The notes beneath the pieces were generated by a model, which saw nothing but the letters and a program-made list of their open reading frames with translations, searched no databases and had not been told where the DNA came from. From the NCBI GenBank assembly GCA_037783415.1, contig JAZGTN010000119.1:2674001-2738000 (forward strand): a stretch of DNA of 64,000 nt, given 5' to 3'. The first letter of the stretch is position 1; each line of letters starts with the position of its first letter. The position numbers and the translations under genes are program-made. This DNA is from Leptasterias polaris (lineage: Eukaryota > Echinodermata > Asteroidea > Forcipulatida > Asteriidae). Shown here one piece after another: positions 12,901 through 24,362 of the stretch.

Positions 12901-13424
12901 CATCACCTGAAAGTATTGAAATATAGAAATACAGAAATTTTAGTTAAAATATACGGGAAAAAAGTGTCTAGGGTGGGATTTGAACCAAGGATCTCCGGAT
13001 TATAGTGCCAGCGCTCTACCAACTGAGCAATCTAGCCCTAATGTTGGCAATCGCCCTATTTTGTCAACTCTTTTTTTCAAGGGTACCAGTGAGAAGCCAT
13101 TCAACCATGCCTTGTGTGCCAAGTTTCCTCTGTACTTTTCAAATGACAAAGCAGTGGGACCATCTTTTCACTTTTTCATTTGTAATATCAAATGGGGATG
13201 CTTTTCGATACTGGATGAGCCAGCCAGACCACTATCAGAGAGAATTTCAGGCGTTTTTAACTAGCATTTGTTTAAATAATTGGAATTTATTTGACATAAG
13301 CATTGTCGCAATCGAAGGTCGAATTGAGAAAGTTTTTACTTACCTCTATCTTCCCCTCGAGGGCGCTTTCCTGCTTGCTCAGAATCCTCAGAATCTGATT
13401 CAAAATGGCGTCGTCTTTTACATC
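9971..13424 (-). CDS. C-terminal tail exons 11-16 of the RabGAP (Ser/Arg-rich, NLS-like)
   Basis: Exon 11 (81 nt) starts the tail with KRRRHFESDSEDSE and KRPRGEDR, about residues 390-413. This is two basic clusters around an acidic serine stretch, resembling a bipartite nuclear localisation signal with casein kinase 2 sites. Exon 12 is the largest (611 nt) and is rich in Ser, Ala and Lys, with repeated phrases such as FVPGKAPDWKT, FAPN and LAPSA. Exons 13-15 are Ser/Thr/Arg-rich and contain RRSSSKAVRFSPRFSEE and HTPTPLRKSQ, likely phosphorylation sites. Exon 16 ends in LRKGYQK then TAG. The tail looks disordered and matches no domain I know. A role in regulation or localisation is inference. 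Confidence 0.85.
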
Positions 13425-16400
13425 CTGAAATTGTTGTTTTTAAAAACCCAAACCAATTATTTACAACAATGCTTAATTCTAAATAAGGACCAAGTTCTTC
13501 AGCAACTTAGTTTATTTGGTTAAGGATTGGATTTTTCTTCCACTAACTGGTTGTTGCATGTTTTAGAGTTGTGTAATTGAGATGTTACTGGGACCATAGT
13601 TGTAACCACGTTAAGGATTGGGTACTTCTTCCACTAACTGGTTGTTACTTAGTTTAGAATTGTGTGCTTGATATACTACTGTTAACTAGTTATAACTAGG
13701 TAAAGGTCCACACTTTACTACTGTTAACTAGTTATAACTAGGTAAAGGTCCACACTTTACTACTGTTAACTAGTTATAACTAGGTAAAGGTCCACACTTT
13801 ACTACTGTTAACTAGTTATAACTAGGTAAAGGTCCACACTTTACTACTGTTAACTAGTTATAACTAGGTAAAGGTCCACACTTTACTACTGTTAACTAGT
13901 TATAACTAGGTAAAGGTCCACACTTTACTACTGTTAACTAGTTATAACTAGGTACAGGATCACAATTTGCAGCCACTTAAACACTTAAATTGCTTGGTTT
14001 AAGGATTGAGTTCTTCTGCCCCTAACTTGTTGTTACCTGTTTTAGGATTGAGTTTTATGTAATCTATTAATATGTGCCAGACTTATTCTGGTTAAGGATA
14101 AGACTCTTCAGCCACTTACTACTTATAACAAAATTGAGGATTGGATTTTTCTGCCACTAATTTGTTACCAGTTTTTGGATTGGGTACACAAATACATACT
14201 CGAGTAGATATAACATGGTTAAGGAGTGAATTCTTAAGCCACTGACTTATATCTGGTTAAGGATTGGGTTATTCCACTAACTAGTTATTACCTGGTTTAG
14301 GAGCGGATTCTTCAGCCACTAATTGCTTTTACCTGGTTTAGGATCAAATTATTCAGACACTAACTACTAACTAGCTGTTACATAAATTATTCAGCCACTA
14401 ACTACTAACTAGTTGTTACATGGTTCAGGATCGGATTCTTCAGCCACTAATTGGTTATTTAGTTTAGGATCAAATTCTTCAGCGACTAACTACTAACTAG
14501 TTGTTACATGGTTTAGGATTGGGTTCTTCAGCCAGTAACTATTTGGATTTGGATCGGATTATTCACCTTTAACTAGTATTACCTGGTTTAGGATTAAATT
14601 CCTCAGCCACTATTGCTTGTAGAGCATCAATCTCCCATTTGTCTACAGTCGTTTTCCAAATCACCGGTAGCAAGTTTTCAGCACTTACCCTGTTTAAAAT
14701 ACAAATTTGAAAATGTCATTTCATCATTACAAGAGAAAATTTTTATTTCCTCACAAATAAAATAATACCAACTTCTATCATCCGGTCAAACGTCTTTTTT
14801 GCTTTCTCTGTCCATTTTTATTTCATGTTGCTTTGCCAAAATTGTCCCGACTGGTTTTTTTGGCTTGACTTTGGGAGGGCAGTTGCCCCCCTTGGGTTGT
14901 ACGCCTATGCCCCCAGGATTCACCATTGATGGCTCCTTTAGTTTCCCTACTTTGTACGCCTTGAGAGAGAATAAAACTGAGTTTGGGTTCAGAAACTTAC
15001 AGTGCTGGCGGTGGATGGAGAAGCCTCGGGAGGATGCATGACATGTCGGAAGTTTGGAGAAGTTCGTCTTGGCTGACACGTAGAATGGCCAAGGCAACGC
15101 GGAATATGGTACTAATACCTGAAAGCAAAGAACATAATATATTTGGAGCACTTGCTACGTCATGCAAGGAACTCGCAGACCGGCCATTGGCACAAACCGA
15201 AAAAGGTAAAATTGCATACTAATGTCCACATGGAAGTGTTGGCAGTGAACACTGATAAGTGACCAGGACCAAACTTCATAAAGCATGAATTTGAAAAAAA
15301 TTGCTTAGCACAGAAATATCTTGCCCAGCAGAAACAGGTTACCAGCCAACATTCCATTAAGTTAACATTGTTGTGACTGGTGCCCTGCTCATTTTTTTTT
15401 GCTTGAAATGCAGTAGTTTCTGAGAAAATAATTAAGCGAATTATCTTTAATCGAAAGATTCAGTGTTTATACGAGGAACAAATTTGAAGTAAGATGATTT
15501 AATTACCATCCAGTAGGATCAGATCCCATATCGTCAGTACAGTATCCCAGCACGGGAAGGATGTATAGAGGCACATGAACCAGGGTGTGACAAACGTTAA
15601 AAGATGAAGCTCCATCGATGCCTAAAATTACACAAAATAAAAATTAACTAGAATTGTTACGTAATGGTGAATGAAACAGGCCGAGAATTTCATCTTTGAG
15701 AGGGCAAGGCCATTTTCATTTTGCAAAGGGCATTTCAATTTGGAAAGTCTAAAAGTGTATGGAAAGCTTTTTAGGGGCACCTTGGCCAAGACCGGGGCAA
15801 CAGTGACTATTGCCTCTGGGCAGCATTTATTCACAACTTAGTGACAAAATGCAAAGAGTCTTCAGCTCAGCCCTCCTCTACTTTACTCACCAAATGTCCG
15901 GCAAACTTGGGTAGTCTGTGAGTGATCAATTTTTGGAAGACGGCAGCATGCTGTTGAATCCTGGATTGATGAGAAACATTTCCCAAGAGAAAAATCCACG
16001 ATAATGAATTGAAATGGTCACAAAACTTTGCTATCAAACATTAGAGGGTTTGCTGACAACATTTGTGAAAATTGATTGAAAATATAAATGTTTCCAGATT
16101 TCCAGGATGTAAGATGGTCATGGTAAATCTTCCTTGGAAATATTTTTGCATAAAACGCTGAAGTCCTTTTTTGAGGTTTGTCTAGAGGATTAGAATTAAT
16201 CTACTTTTTTGAAAACTGACTTTTTTATAAAACAGAACCAGACCTTAAAAGAGACTGGTCAAAGTATCCCGACAGATATTTAGGCTTCTCAAACAGCGCC
16301 ACCAACGCCCAAAATGCTTCTTCCTCATTAGACATCTGCATCAGAAGCATGCCGGCAATGTATGACATCCCTATCGATAAAAAATAAATAAAATGAGAAC

Positions 16401-19400
16401 AACTAATGAGTGGTATATAAAAGATAACTTGTTATCAATAAAATATCAATATCTTAGAAGTGAAATACAGAAAAAAACTAACATGCCAGACTGTTAGGGC
16501 TTATGATACAATATCAATATCGATAAGAAAGCAATATCGATAAAAAAAATCAGTACAAAACAATTGAGATGAAATACAAAAACAAAAATTCACACAAAAT
16601 TGTGAGATATAAATGGATGTTTTTACCTTGGCAGTAACCGACTTCTGGATTGTAAAGAGCATAGACAGCAAGTAGACGAAACAACGAAGCTCGGCCTTCT
16701 TTGGCCTCCAAAGAACCATCGATGAACAATCGATGTGAGGGAAATGAACGTTCTGAAGAGAACAGGGTGGGAAAAGTTAGATTTAGAGAGTTTCGTCGGA
16801 GCAAATTCATTTTTGTGATGCACTCATTTTTCAATAGATACAGTCCTCATGAAAGAGGTGAACAAAATTAACAGAAATATTAGATAATCTTAAGTTTAAA
16901 GGCACTGTACACGTTTGGTAATTACTCAAAATATATATTAGCATAAAAACTTACTTGGTAACGAGCAACAGAGAGCTGTTGATAGTATAAAACATTGTGA
17001 GAAACGACTCCCTCTGAAGTAACGTACTTTTTGAGAAAGAGGTAATTTCTCACTAAAATAAAAAAAGACTTCTGGCCAGAAGCCTTTTATTCCTATCTGA
17101 AAGCACACTAATTTGTACAACAAGGGTGTTTTTTCTTTCATCATGTTCTTGCAACTTCAATGACCAATTGAGCCCAAATTTTCACAGGCTTGTTATTTTA
17201 TGCATATGTTGGGATACACCAAGTGAGAATACTGGTCTTTGACAATTACAAAACGTGTTCAGTGCCTTTAAACATGAAGTCATCGGACATCAAACACAAG
17301 TGGGTCTACGTGTCAATCCTAAAAGAGGAATTTCTGCACCAATCAAAAGGTCAAATAAAATACCATTTTGAATGAATATCTTGAAAATTCAGGAATGAAC
17401 TGAAAATTCACTACGTACACAAATGTACATTCCACACCCTTGTTAACAGGTTTCCTCAAGCTTGCGAGCTACAGTGATTAAGTTCACTTATGAGGCATCC
17501 TTGGTGTCATTACCAGAAATATATTACAAGAACACCCTTACCAGTGTTTCTGGTTCACATAGCAAGCACCCTTGTTTACAGGTTTCCTCAGGCTTGCGAG
17601 CTACAGTGATTAAGTTCACTTATGAGGCATCCTTGGTGTCATTACCAGAAATAATTAATACTAATGATAATAGACTTACTGACATCCACAGTAATCTGGC
17701 GAATGACTTGCGGGGGGACGACGTGATCCTGTTGCGTTTCCGAGGCCCCAGACATTTCCAAAAGCCCATCCTTCAGGCAATACTCACTGATTCCTAAGTC
17801 CACGAGCTCCTGACGTATCAATCTGACACTTCTCTAAAAGAAAGAAGACAATTACCTCAATTCTTACAAAATCCTTCTCATGTTTTTGCTTGAACTAGAT
17901 GGATTTACCAACAAACCACCCACTTTTACACGTAGCTTGAGGCCAGGCATACCACTCTTATCAGAGTCCAAACATTAGGGTGTTGAGTTTACCATAGAGT
18001 GGAGTGTTTTGATGGATTTGTTACTGTACCCCAAAACCACCCATTCTTAGCATGAGGCCAGGCACACCAATCTTATCACGGCCTCAATATTTGGGTGTTG
18101 AGTTCCCGTAGAGAGTATTTTGATGGATTTGTTACTGTACCCCCAAACCACACACTCTTATGTGAAGCCAGGCGTACCAATCTTAGCAGAGTCCAAACAT
18201 TTGGGTGTTATGTTATCGTAGAGTGGAGTATTTTGACGGATTTTGTACTGTACCCCAAACCACCCACTCGTAACTTGCGGCCTGGGCTCCATTTCACAAA
18301 GCACTAACATTCATCTTAAGATGAGTTGTCAGTATTACCATACTGAGTGCGATTGTGACATAAAACTTTGCTTAGCAACTAAGATTGATTCGCAGTTAAA
18401 ATCAATCTTAGCTCTTTGTGAAATTGGCCAGGCATACCAACGTTACCGGCATCCATACATGAGATGTTGGGTGTAGGCCCCTACCCATAGTCACTGTGCC
18501 TTTGGCATTCGTGAAACAATCACACCTCCTTCGGAGTACGCAGCACCGGCAAGCAAGTTGGCGTACTGGTTGCTAATTATTCACATTATCAATCTCTTTC
18601 CTTAAAGATGTGCTAATTTACTTTTGGGTTAAGACAAGCAGCAATTATTAAGTGTTTTGACCCAAAACACAAGTGTCATGACTGGGATTCGAACCCACAC
18701 TCTAATGACTCAGCCAGCAGAACTTGAGTTTGATGCTCTAGACGACTCATCCATGACTGTAGCTGTTTTCGCTTCCGCTCATTCAACCAACAGTCACCAA
18801 ACTGAGGCTGTGAGGAAAGATTTAGCCTGCTCCCTTGGCAAGAAGTATGAACTAGAACTACAATTGTTGTCACTGAATAAACAAGGAACCAGATCAAGAC
18901 TCATAGAGTTTTAATACCTGATAGTTGAACTTTGATGTCTCTTTTAGGTTCCTGCAGGCCAGTAGGTTCAGCCATAGTTCTTGTCTTAATGATGGGGGAA
19001 CACCCTTTCTGATGAGTGATCTAAGCCGACTGCTGCCATTTATCTGAGTCCATGACCAGTCCGATAAGACAGCTTGCCATGCTTCGATGTGTACCGGACT
19101 GTTGACCAATGTGTTATTCCTGACAATACAACAACAAAAAATAGTTGATGGCCTGACATTTTTACCCTAGTAGCAGAGTCTTTCTCGAAGGCTGAATGAC
19201 AAAACAACACACACTAACGTATAACAGGTAGGCCTTTACTGCAGGGTTTAATAATAATAGAAGCAAGAAATGAACAATGAAGATCAAGACTAGGGGGGGG
19301 GGGGGGGGGGGGAGGAGGCTGGTTTACATGTAACCACAACTTGATGCTGGGAACAAAACAGACAAAATGGGCTAGTGTTAAGGTTAAGGGGGAGCCCTGG

Positions 19401-20221
19401 ACAGTCTGGGCTGCATGTGCTTGGGAAAAAGATACATTGAAGTCAATTGGCACTATTTATGGCGCTAAGTTGAATGATAATGCAAGAAGCAATACTTGTA
19501 AATTCAGAAGCAGCCAAGCTTTTCCATGCACACTGTCGTCGCTTGCTTGGTTTGTATACCATGTAAGACTCCCATCGACGAGTCTAGTCCTAGACTCTAA
19601 CACTCATTCATTCTCTTTGTAAGATACTCACTTGACATTTGGATGATGTCTTTCTGAGTCACAGAATGTGTCTTCGCAGAAGACTGCAAATCCATGCTGA
19701 TCATAGCGTTCGACTCCCTCGGGCAGCCTTGGTTCAACTTTCATGCTTGATCTAAATTGAATCAGAAAGCCATGAGCTAGAATACATCTGCCAAAACAAT
19801 TTTAAAAAAAACCCAACTGTGACCTTATGTTATAATCCATGATTATCAACTATCCAGATGAACTTATTCAATAATCAGAGGGTCCCCATTCAATAACCCC
19901 CGCCCTCCATCCAATGATTTACGATTATTGACCCAAAACTGGCTCGTTGCATCCTGTGCAATGCAAATTTACTCCCTTTTGGGTAAAATTCCGCAGAAGG
20001 CCACCACTATATCTCCCTTAATTAGTCACTAGTCAGTGTATCGGTTTGTAAACAGCGCAGTCAGCACAGCAGTACGGTTGAGTTTACGAACGATGGCCAG
20101 TTTCTTCCTACACAAAAATATCCATCACTGACTAAATTCGACATATTCATCCAGATCTATAGTCTCTATCATTCAGTAAAATACCATAAAATACTTACCT
20201 CCCTTCTTGATCTAGATCCAT
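9971..20221 (-). CDS. TBC-domain Rab GTPase-activating protein, 16 exons, 787 aa
   Basis: Complete spliced gene assembled by eye from the minus strand. Exons in transcript order: 20221-20199, 19751-19632, 19119-18918, 17833-17680, 16752-16627, 16370-16244, 15960-15891, 15621-15507, 15118-15001, 14689-14583, 13424-13344, 12906-12296, 11713-11544, 11235-11065, 10365-10302, 10075-9971. Every intron is GT-AG, all junctions keep phase, and the total is 2364 nt including TAG. The least typical donor is exon 6 (AAG|gtctgg). The start is the ATG at 20221, the first in-frame ATG I find, followed after 23 nt by a strong gtaagt donor. The TBC domain covers about residues 83-325, and a 400-residue polar tail follows. 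The known family role is to speed GTP hydrolysis by Rab GTPases on membranes. I cannot name the orthologue; the domain reads nearest to the USP6NL, TBC1D10 and EVI5 group. It is unlikely to be a pseudogene, since no frame is broken. UTRs are not defined. Confidence 0.93.
10528..10724. mobile_element. Foldback MITE in TBC intron 14
   Basis: Left agtcacgtgactcatagtgg and gtaagcaaaccaagca pair with right tgcttgcttgatttgtttac and ccactaggagtcatgtgaca. A half copy of the same family is at about 19505-19570 (agcaagcttttccatg-like, then gcttgcttggtttgtatacc). Confidence 0.75.
11425..11516 (+). mobile_element. tRNA-derived SINE
   Basis: A tRNA-like head has an A-box-like gcttagttggtacagc and a B-box-like ggtttcaagtcccgct, followed by ttgtctttgttcaacc. 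It lies in TBC intron 13. It is degenerate relative to a real tRNA and is shared with copies at 12965, 34680 and 56700. Confidence 0.7.
12040..12150. repeat. Dispersed repeat shared with 50220-50340
   Basis: Both contain ttgctgttttctca, acactgtatt, gctgaaact or actgaaact, tcaca and a gcccataaatca-like phrase. It lies in TBC intron 12. The family is unnamed. Confidence 0.5.
12965..13060 (-). mobile_element. tRNA-derived SINE, minus orientation
   Basis: On the minus strand, gctcagttggtagagcgc (A box) and cttggttcaaatccca (B box) lie at tRNA spacing. It sits in TBC intron 11 just 5' of exon 12. The adjacent segment to about 13100 (gaagccattcaacc) is shared with the copy at 34745-34890. Confidence 0.75.
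13480..14620. repeat. Satellite-like array in TBC intron 10 that overlaps the end of exon 10
   Basis: Diverged units with ttcttcagccactaact, actagttgttac and tggtttaggattgg phrases. The 14-mer ttacctggtttagg occurs identically at 14288, 14329 and 14579. The last of these is the true exon-10 end plus its splice donor, read on the minus strand as CCTAAACCAG|GTAA. Confidence 0.85.
13675..13960. repeat. Perfect 42-bp tandem repeat, about 6.6 copies
   Basis: gttaactagttataactagg recurs at 13681, 13723, 13765, 13807, 13849, 13891 and 13933. Each unit contains the palindrome CTAGTTATAACTAG and a gttaac site. Copies are virtually identical, so the expansion is recent. It is nested in the older intron-10 array. 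Confidence 0.95.
14583..19119 (-). CDS. TBC catalytic domain exons 3-10 of the RabGAP
   Basis: These exons encode the GAP domain. Exon 3 carries LIRKGVPPSLRQELW (from about residue 83), the usual TBC entry helix. Across the exon 4/5 junction reads ITVDVKR, which matches the IxxDxxR motif with the arginine finger at R168. Exon 5 ends in GYCQG, the YxQ motif, with the glutamine finger at Q208. Exons 6-7 give EEEAFWALVALFEKPKYLSG and LPKFAGHL. Exon 8 gives TPWFMCLYTSFPCWDTVL followed by IWDLILLDG, and exon 9 gives IFRVALAILR. Exon 10 closes the helical domain with LVSAENLLPVIW. With both fingers present, the protein should be an active dual-finger GAP. The Rab substrate cannot be told from sequence. 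Confidence 0.92.
16896..17271. mobile_element. MITE family A, full-length copy (376 bp) in TBC intron 4
   Basis: Left ttaaaggcactgtacacgtt and right aaaacgtgttcagtgccttt(aa) are inverted termini. The interior has aacttacttggtaacgagca and agagctgttgatag. A second full copy in opposite orientation is at 60686-61057. Confidence 0.85.
17440..17655. repeat. Tandem duplication of about 122 bp in TBC intron 4
   Basis: The segment beginning ggtttcctca(a/g)gcttgcgagc and running through cattaccagaaat occurs twice, near 17450 and 17580, with very few differences. Confidence 0.85.
17885..18300. repeat. Degenerate tandem repeat, unit about 110-117 bp, TBC intron 3
   Basis: tttgatggatttgttactgt followed by accccaaaccaccca, then gaggccaggcacaccaatct, recurs about four times. 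Confidence 0.8.
18665..18745 (-). mobile_element. Second tRNA-like SINE fragment
   Basis: On the minus strand, gggttcgaatcccagtc is a consensus B box, preceded by a degenerate tRNA-like body. It differs from the SINE at 12965. It lies in TBC intron 3. Confidence 0.4.
19291..19312. repeat. Poly-G run of about 22 nt
   Basis: Uninterrupted G homopolymer in TBC intron 2. Confidence 0.9.
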
Positions 20222-20401
20222 GGACTTACTTGCTGCTGATTGGGAATAACACGAAGGCCCGTGGCGACGGAAGAAAAACTCTGCTTGCCAATTAATTTTC
20301 AAACTAAAACGCAGTTGGTGCAGTTTGTTGTCAAAATCATTAAGCGCTATCCTTCAACACTTGAGGGCGCTATATCAATTTACCAGACCACGCCAACTTG
20401 T

Positions 20402-23400
20402 CGAACTTTACTGTGATGTTGGGGTCTACTTTCTCAAAAAGGTGAGTTTTTGTGTTTTATTAAGAGTATGGGCTGAGTAAAAAGTTCTGGTTTAGGCATG
20501 CCAGAGTAACATTAAAAACATTATTGCCTTATCAACATTATTGCTTCTTTTGTAATCTTTAAAAATGAAGTAGAAAGTAAACTCTGGTGTCCTGACTTAC
20601 TGCTGCGCAGTGCTGGGTGAAACAAATTGTAGGGTTTAAAAAAAGCATCCTATTTATCCTATTTTCCCTCCAGAACTTGTCAAATTTTCCTCTGAACTTG
20701 CTGGTTGTCTTCACATTGACAACATCTTCTTCAGAAATTATACCATGAATCAACAATTAGCTGCCAGAAGAAAATTTTTCTGCTCTACTAAGTAAGTCCC
20801 TTGGTGGAGTTCGAAGTTGTCTTTGATTGCGGTTTAGCCTAGGTGTTGCGTGACATTGTCATTGTGCTGTGTGGTTTGAGTTTCCCTCCTGTATCACTTG
20901 ATCATGAATGGATTTTCGATTAATTGACTTTTCAAATTAGTATGAATATCGCGCAGACGTCTCCAACACGACAATTACTAGCCCAGGTTGCATACAAACA
21001 CTGCCCACAGATTGTTCTACCAGGGGGCTAGCTAGGACAATACAAGGCGAGGTGATTGACAACTACCTACACAATCGATGCATTTTTAATTTACAAACCA
21101 TTCTGTGGATTGAAAAAGTCGAATCTAAGTGGGTAATAACTTATATGGGATGGCGGAGGGTATAGTCTGGATACGTATGGAAAATGCCTTCCCATATCAC
21201 TATCAGGCATGATATTCCTCCTACTTTAGTCTGGTTTCCGATTTTGTTGCCCTTAAAAAAATTAAAGCCTAAAAGTAAAACAGTCATGTAGGTCAGCCCC
21301 TTGTACTCTATAAAAGATTCCTACTTTTTTCCGAGGACCAAATATCACGCCTGCCCTATACTTCTCCCCTTTTAAATATGTTCCATCTTTTGTATGTTCC
21401 ATGTGTGTGTGTGATACTAATAGAAATATGACACTATTTTACATCCAAAATAATGGCCGTTGAAAATAATCTAGCTAGAGATGAATAATGATTTATTTTA
21501 TTTTTTTTGGAGCGTGCTGTGATTTTGTTATTATATTTTTTTAATAACAGCCAATTCGCCTTTCCGTCTGCAAAAGTAGACGAGATAATTTTGTTCTACA
21601 TGCCTCAGGAAAGTATGTTTGTGTAAAACAAATAGCCACATTCGGGTTACCTTCATGCTTGTCCAATGGTGTGTTTATTGAAAAGTATTATGGATGGAAA
21701 TGAATCCACCCTTCTAAAAATAAAACAAGCAATGACGTAACCTCATTCTTTGGCCAGGAACCCGGAAGTGCAAACTGTTAAGTTGACACTGCGGTTTACA
21801 TTTTTTTCGTAAACCACAGAGAGAACATCCGGTCTCTGGAGTTGTCAGGAAACAGGTTGCTTTAAATTTATTCAATGTGCATACAACATGAAAATAGTAC
21901 ATTAAAAACCAGATCATGTTTGAACATCATCTGATGAAGTAGTTGTTGCTACGAAAGCTCATGCAGTTTTTGTTAATGTAAGTGCTTCCACCATCTTAAT
22001 TGTTTTAACATAGGCCCGTAATGATGGGAGCAGAAAAATACAGACATGGTTCGAATATAGCTAGCTCAGGCTCAGACTCAGACCCAGGTAATCTCGAAAT
22101 CAAAATTTCGGCTGACTACTGTTGAAGTGTACACTAGTATCAAGATTATTGTTTTGATGGTTCGTGATGAAGTTATAAAAGTTTAATTTAAAATAATTTT
22201 TTTAAAGAACTCTTACAACAGTTCATACCAAGAACAGAGGCCTACTTCTTGTGACAATCCCTGTTTTTTTTTTTGTTTTTTTTTGAAAACTCTAGAAACC
22301 ATTTAATAATATATTTTTCAGAGGTTCGTTTTATTATTAAAAACTTGAGGGTTAGGGATGATCGGATGCGCTCAGTCTCCCCCTGAAAACAATGATGCGT
22401 CATACACTAGACTTCTCTTTTACCAATCAACGACCAGCATGTTCTTCGTCGATTCTGTTTTTTATCCCCTTTTGCAGAGCCGCCACCCCGGGCAATTTCT
22501 TCAACCATCATTGCGATCAAGTAAACAAGCTCCCACTATAGTATAAACACATTTAACGGCATTTGTGAACATATGACGTGTTTACGGGCCCATTCTGTGC
22601 GCGATTGTCACCATTGCACCATTGCTCGCAGGGTAATTAGGTTGTTGTGTGGTGTGGGGGGAATATAACACCCTGCTCTGTGTGGGAGAAAGACCCCTTT
22701 CCAACACCCCTATATAGATCATGAGTGGAGCTAAAAAACTATTACCGTTTCCACCAGCCCGCGTTCAAATCAAACACAGGGATTAGCGGTAAATCTGTGG
22801 CTGGTTCGGAATGGGATTTTCCGTGCGATGAATGGAACGGGTTTGACTTGTGTAAATATTTTATTATAATGAGGTCTGTTTTGTGTTTGCGTGTGTGTAG
22901 AGTTAAAACGTCTTGTGAAAGGAACAGTTTGGCCAGGCAATCCTTATATGTATTGTCCGCCGGTGTGCATTAACTTCTAGTAAAAGGTTCGCTGGCAAAA
23001 AAACTTTTGAGAGAAACCGTTTGTGCTAATTGTGCTTTATAAAAGTCTTGGCGCTCATAGATAAGAACGGATTCGGTACTATTTTTGGAAGGGACGTTAA
23101 TGGTGTCTGTTTTATAACGGTGGATTTTCTTGGTGTGGAGTTTTGTTTTGTTATTTCCTTGCTTTGCTGGCTTGATCGGAGCAAGGACCTTGCACTATGG
23201 TTTGAGTACCCGAGCATGACGATACACCAGAGGTATAAACTATTTTCCTTGGGACGAACTTTACCCGTTGGCTGGACAACAATCCACGTGCTGGCATATT
23301 AACCGACAACTGAATTTCACCCATCAGTCCACCTTTCACCAGCCGTCCAGGGTTTTGAGAACGTGTAACACACCAATCGGTTCTGACAAAAATGGGATTT

Positions 23401-24223
23401 TAAGAGCGCTCTCGGAAAACGAGCGGTGACAGCACCCAGCGTCCGCTGCCAGCCAGAAGTACGCGGGATGGAGCCAGTATTTGGACCGCATGTCTCCAAC
23501 CAGTCACATACCATTAGCTTCAGCTTGCATCTCGTACCGCAGGCACTACCCCGTGTCCGCACCGTGATTGGCAGTTGGTGGACAGCGAGGAAGCTCTGCG
23601 GGTGATGCTCTCACCCCAACACATCACCGGGTCGACGACATGACAACTTGGCTTGTTCCCCCCGTAAAGAAGTGAATGACAACTTTTCAAAAAAAAAAAC
23701 ATCATCAAAGGAGAAAAACTTCCAGTTGAAGTTCACTTTCACATCACCTGCGAACAGCACTGGATTCCTTGGAATACAGCATCCGGTGATTTGAGCGTTG
23801 ACTTCTAAACCACAATTTTACGGTGGGATGTTATGTGTTACCACCAAATTACCATGCATTGTAACGGTTTTCCAGATCCACGTGGAACGCCATAATGGTG
23901 ACAACAATTAGACAAGATGGTCGTTTCTTTTTTGAAAGTCTACACCGATGAACGGCTCGACTACCCCCGGTAAAGGAACAAAATAATACCCTGACATCGT
24001 TTGCATCGTCATCCGACGTCTCGCCACTGTGGATAAATTAGCTCGCAAGAGCTCAAAAATAAACTGTAAGGGAAAACCGTCAAAACGCCGTGGATGGAAA
24101 GTCAAATAAACAAAGTGTGTTTGACATAATTTAAGGCAACCACAAACGAGGTTGTTAGCATCCTTGAAAAAAAAAACCCACCCCAAAACAAAGCAAAACA
24201 CCACCACTCCGGACGTTAGCGAG
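20402..24223. other. Intergenic between the TBC gene and the secreted-protein locus
   Basis: No exon could be supported on either strand. Short open frames at 22.7-23.7 kb overlap on both strands and look random. The stretch 22.5-24.2 kb is somewhat less AT-rich and may hold 5' UTR or promoter sequence of the plus-strand locus, but no clear core element was found. Confidence 0.4.
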
Positions 24224-24362
24224 ATGGACGACCGAAGGAGCAGGCAGAACTTTCTTCCTGTCCTGTCCTCAAAACCGCGGACATTTTCCCTTCTGGAATA
24301 CGCCAGCTTGTGGATAAGAATGCTAAATTATCAAACAGTATTGATCGCTACAGCTCTACTCG
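24224..24362 (+). CDS. Probable first coding exon (signal peptide) of a secreted protein
   Basis: Open frame ending at a strong donor (CTCG|gtaagt) in phase 1. Two in-frame ATGs are possible. The one at 24224 has the better context (gcgagATGg) but would give a 46-residue leader. The one at 24320 gives MLNYQTVLIATALL, a compact hydrophobic signal-peptide core. Phase 1 matches the start of the exon at 36592; the join would continue VCSNCGLTAS, a plausible cleavage region. The link across 12.2 kb is inferred from phase and topology only. Confidence 0.55.

Noticed and set aside
12965..13035. A tRNA gene
   Set aside because: A and B boxes are present, but the acceptor stem and anticodon arm do not pair, and several copies share non-tRNA flanks; this is a SINE.
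14786..15000. Minus-strand Lys/Pro-rich open frame as a TBC exon or C-terminus
   Set aside because: It looks protein-like, but no acceptor gives the phase-2 start needed after exon 9. Exon 10 at 14689-14583 fits both phases and continues the TBC domain.
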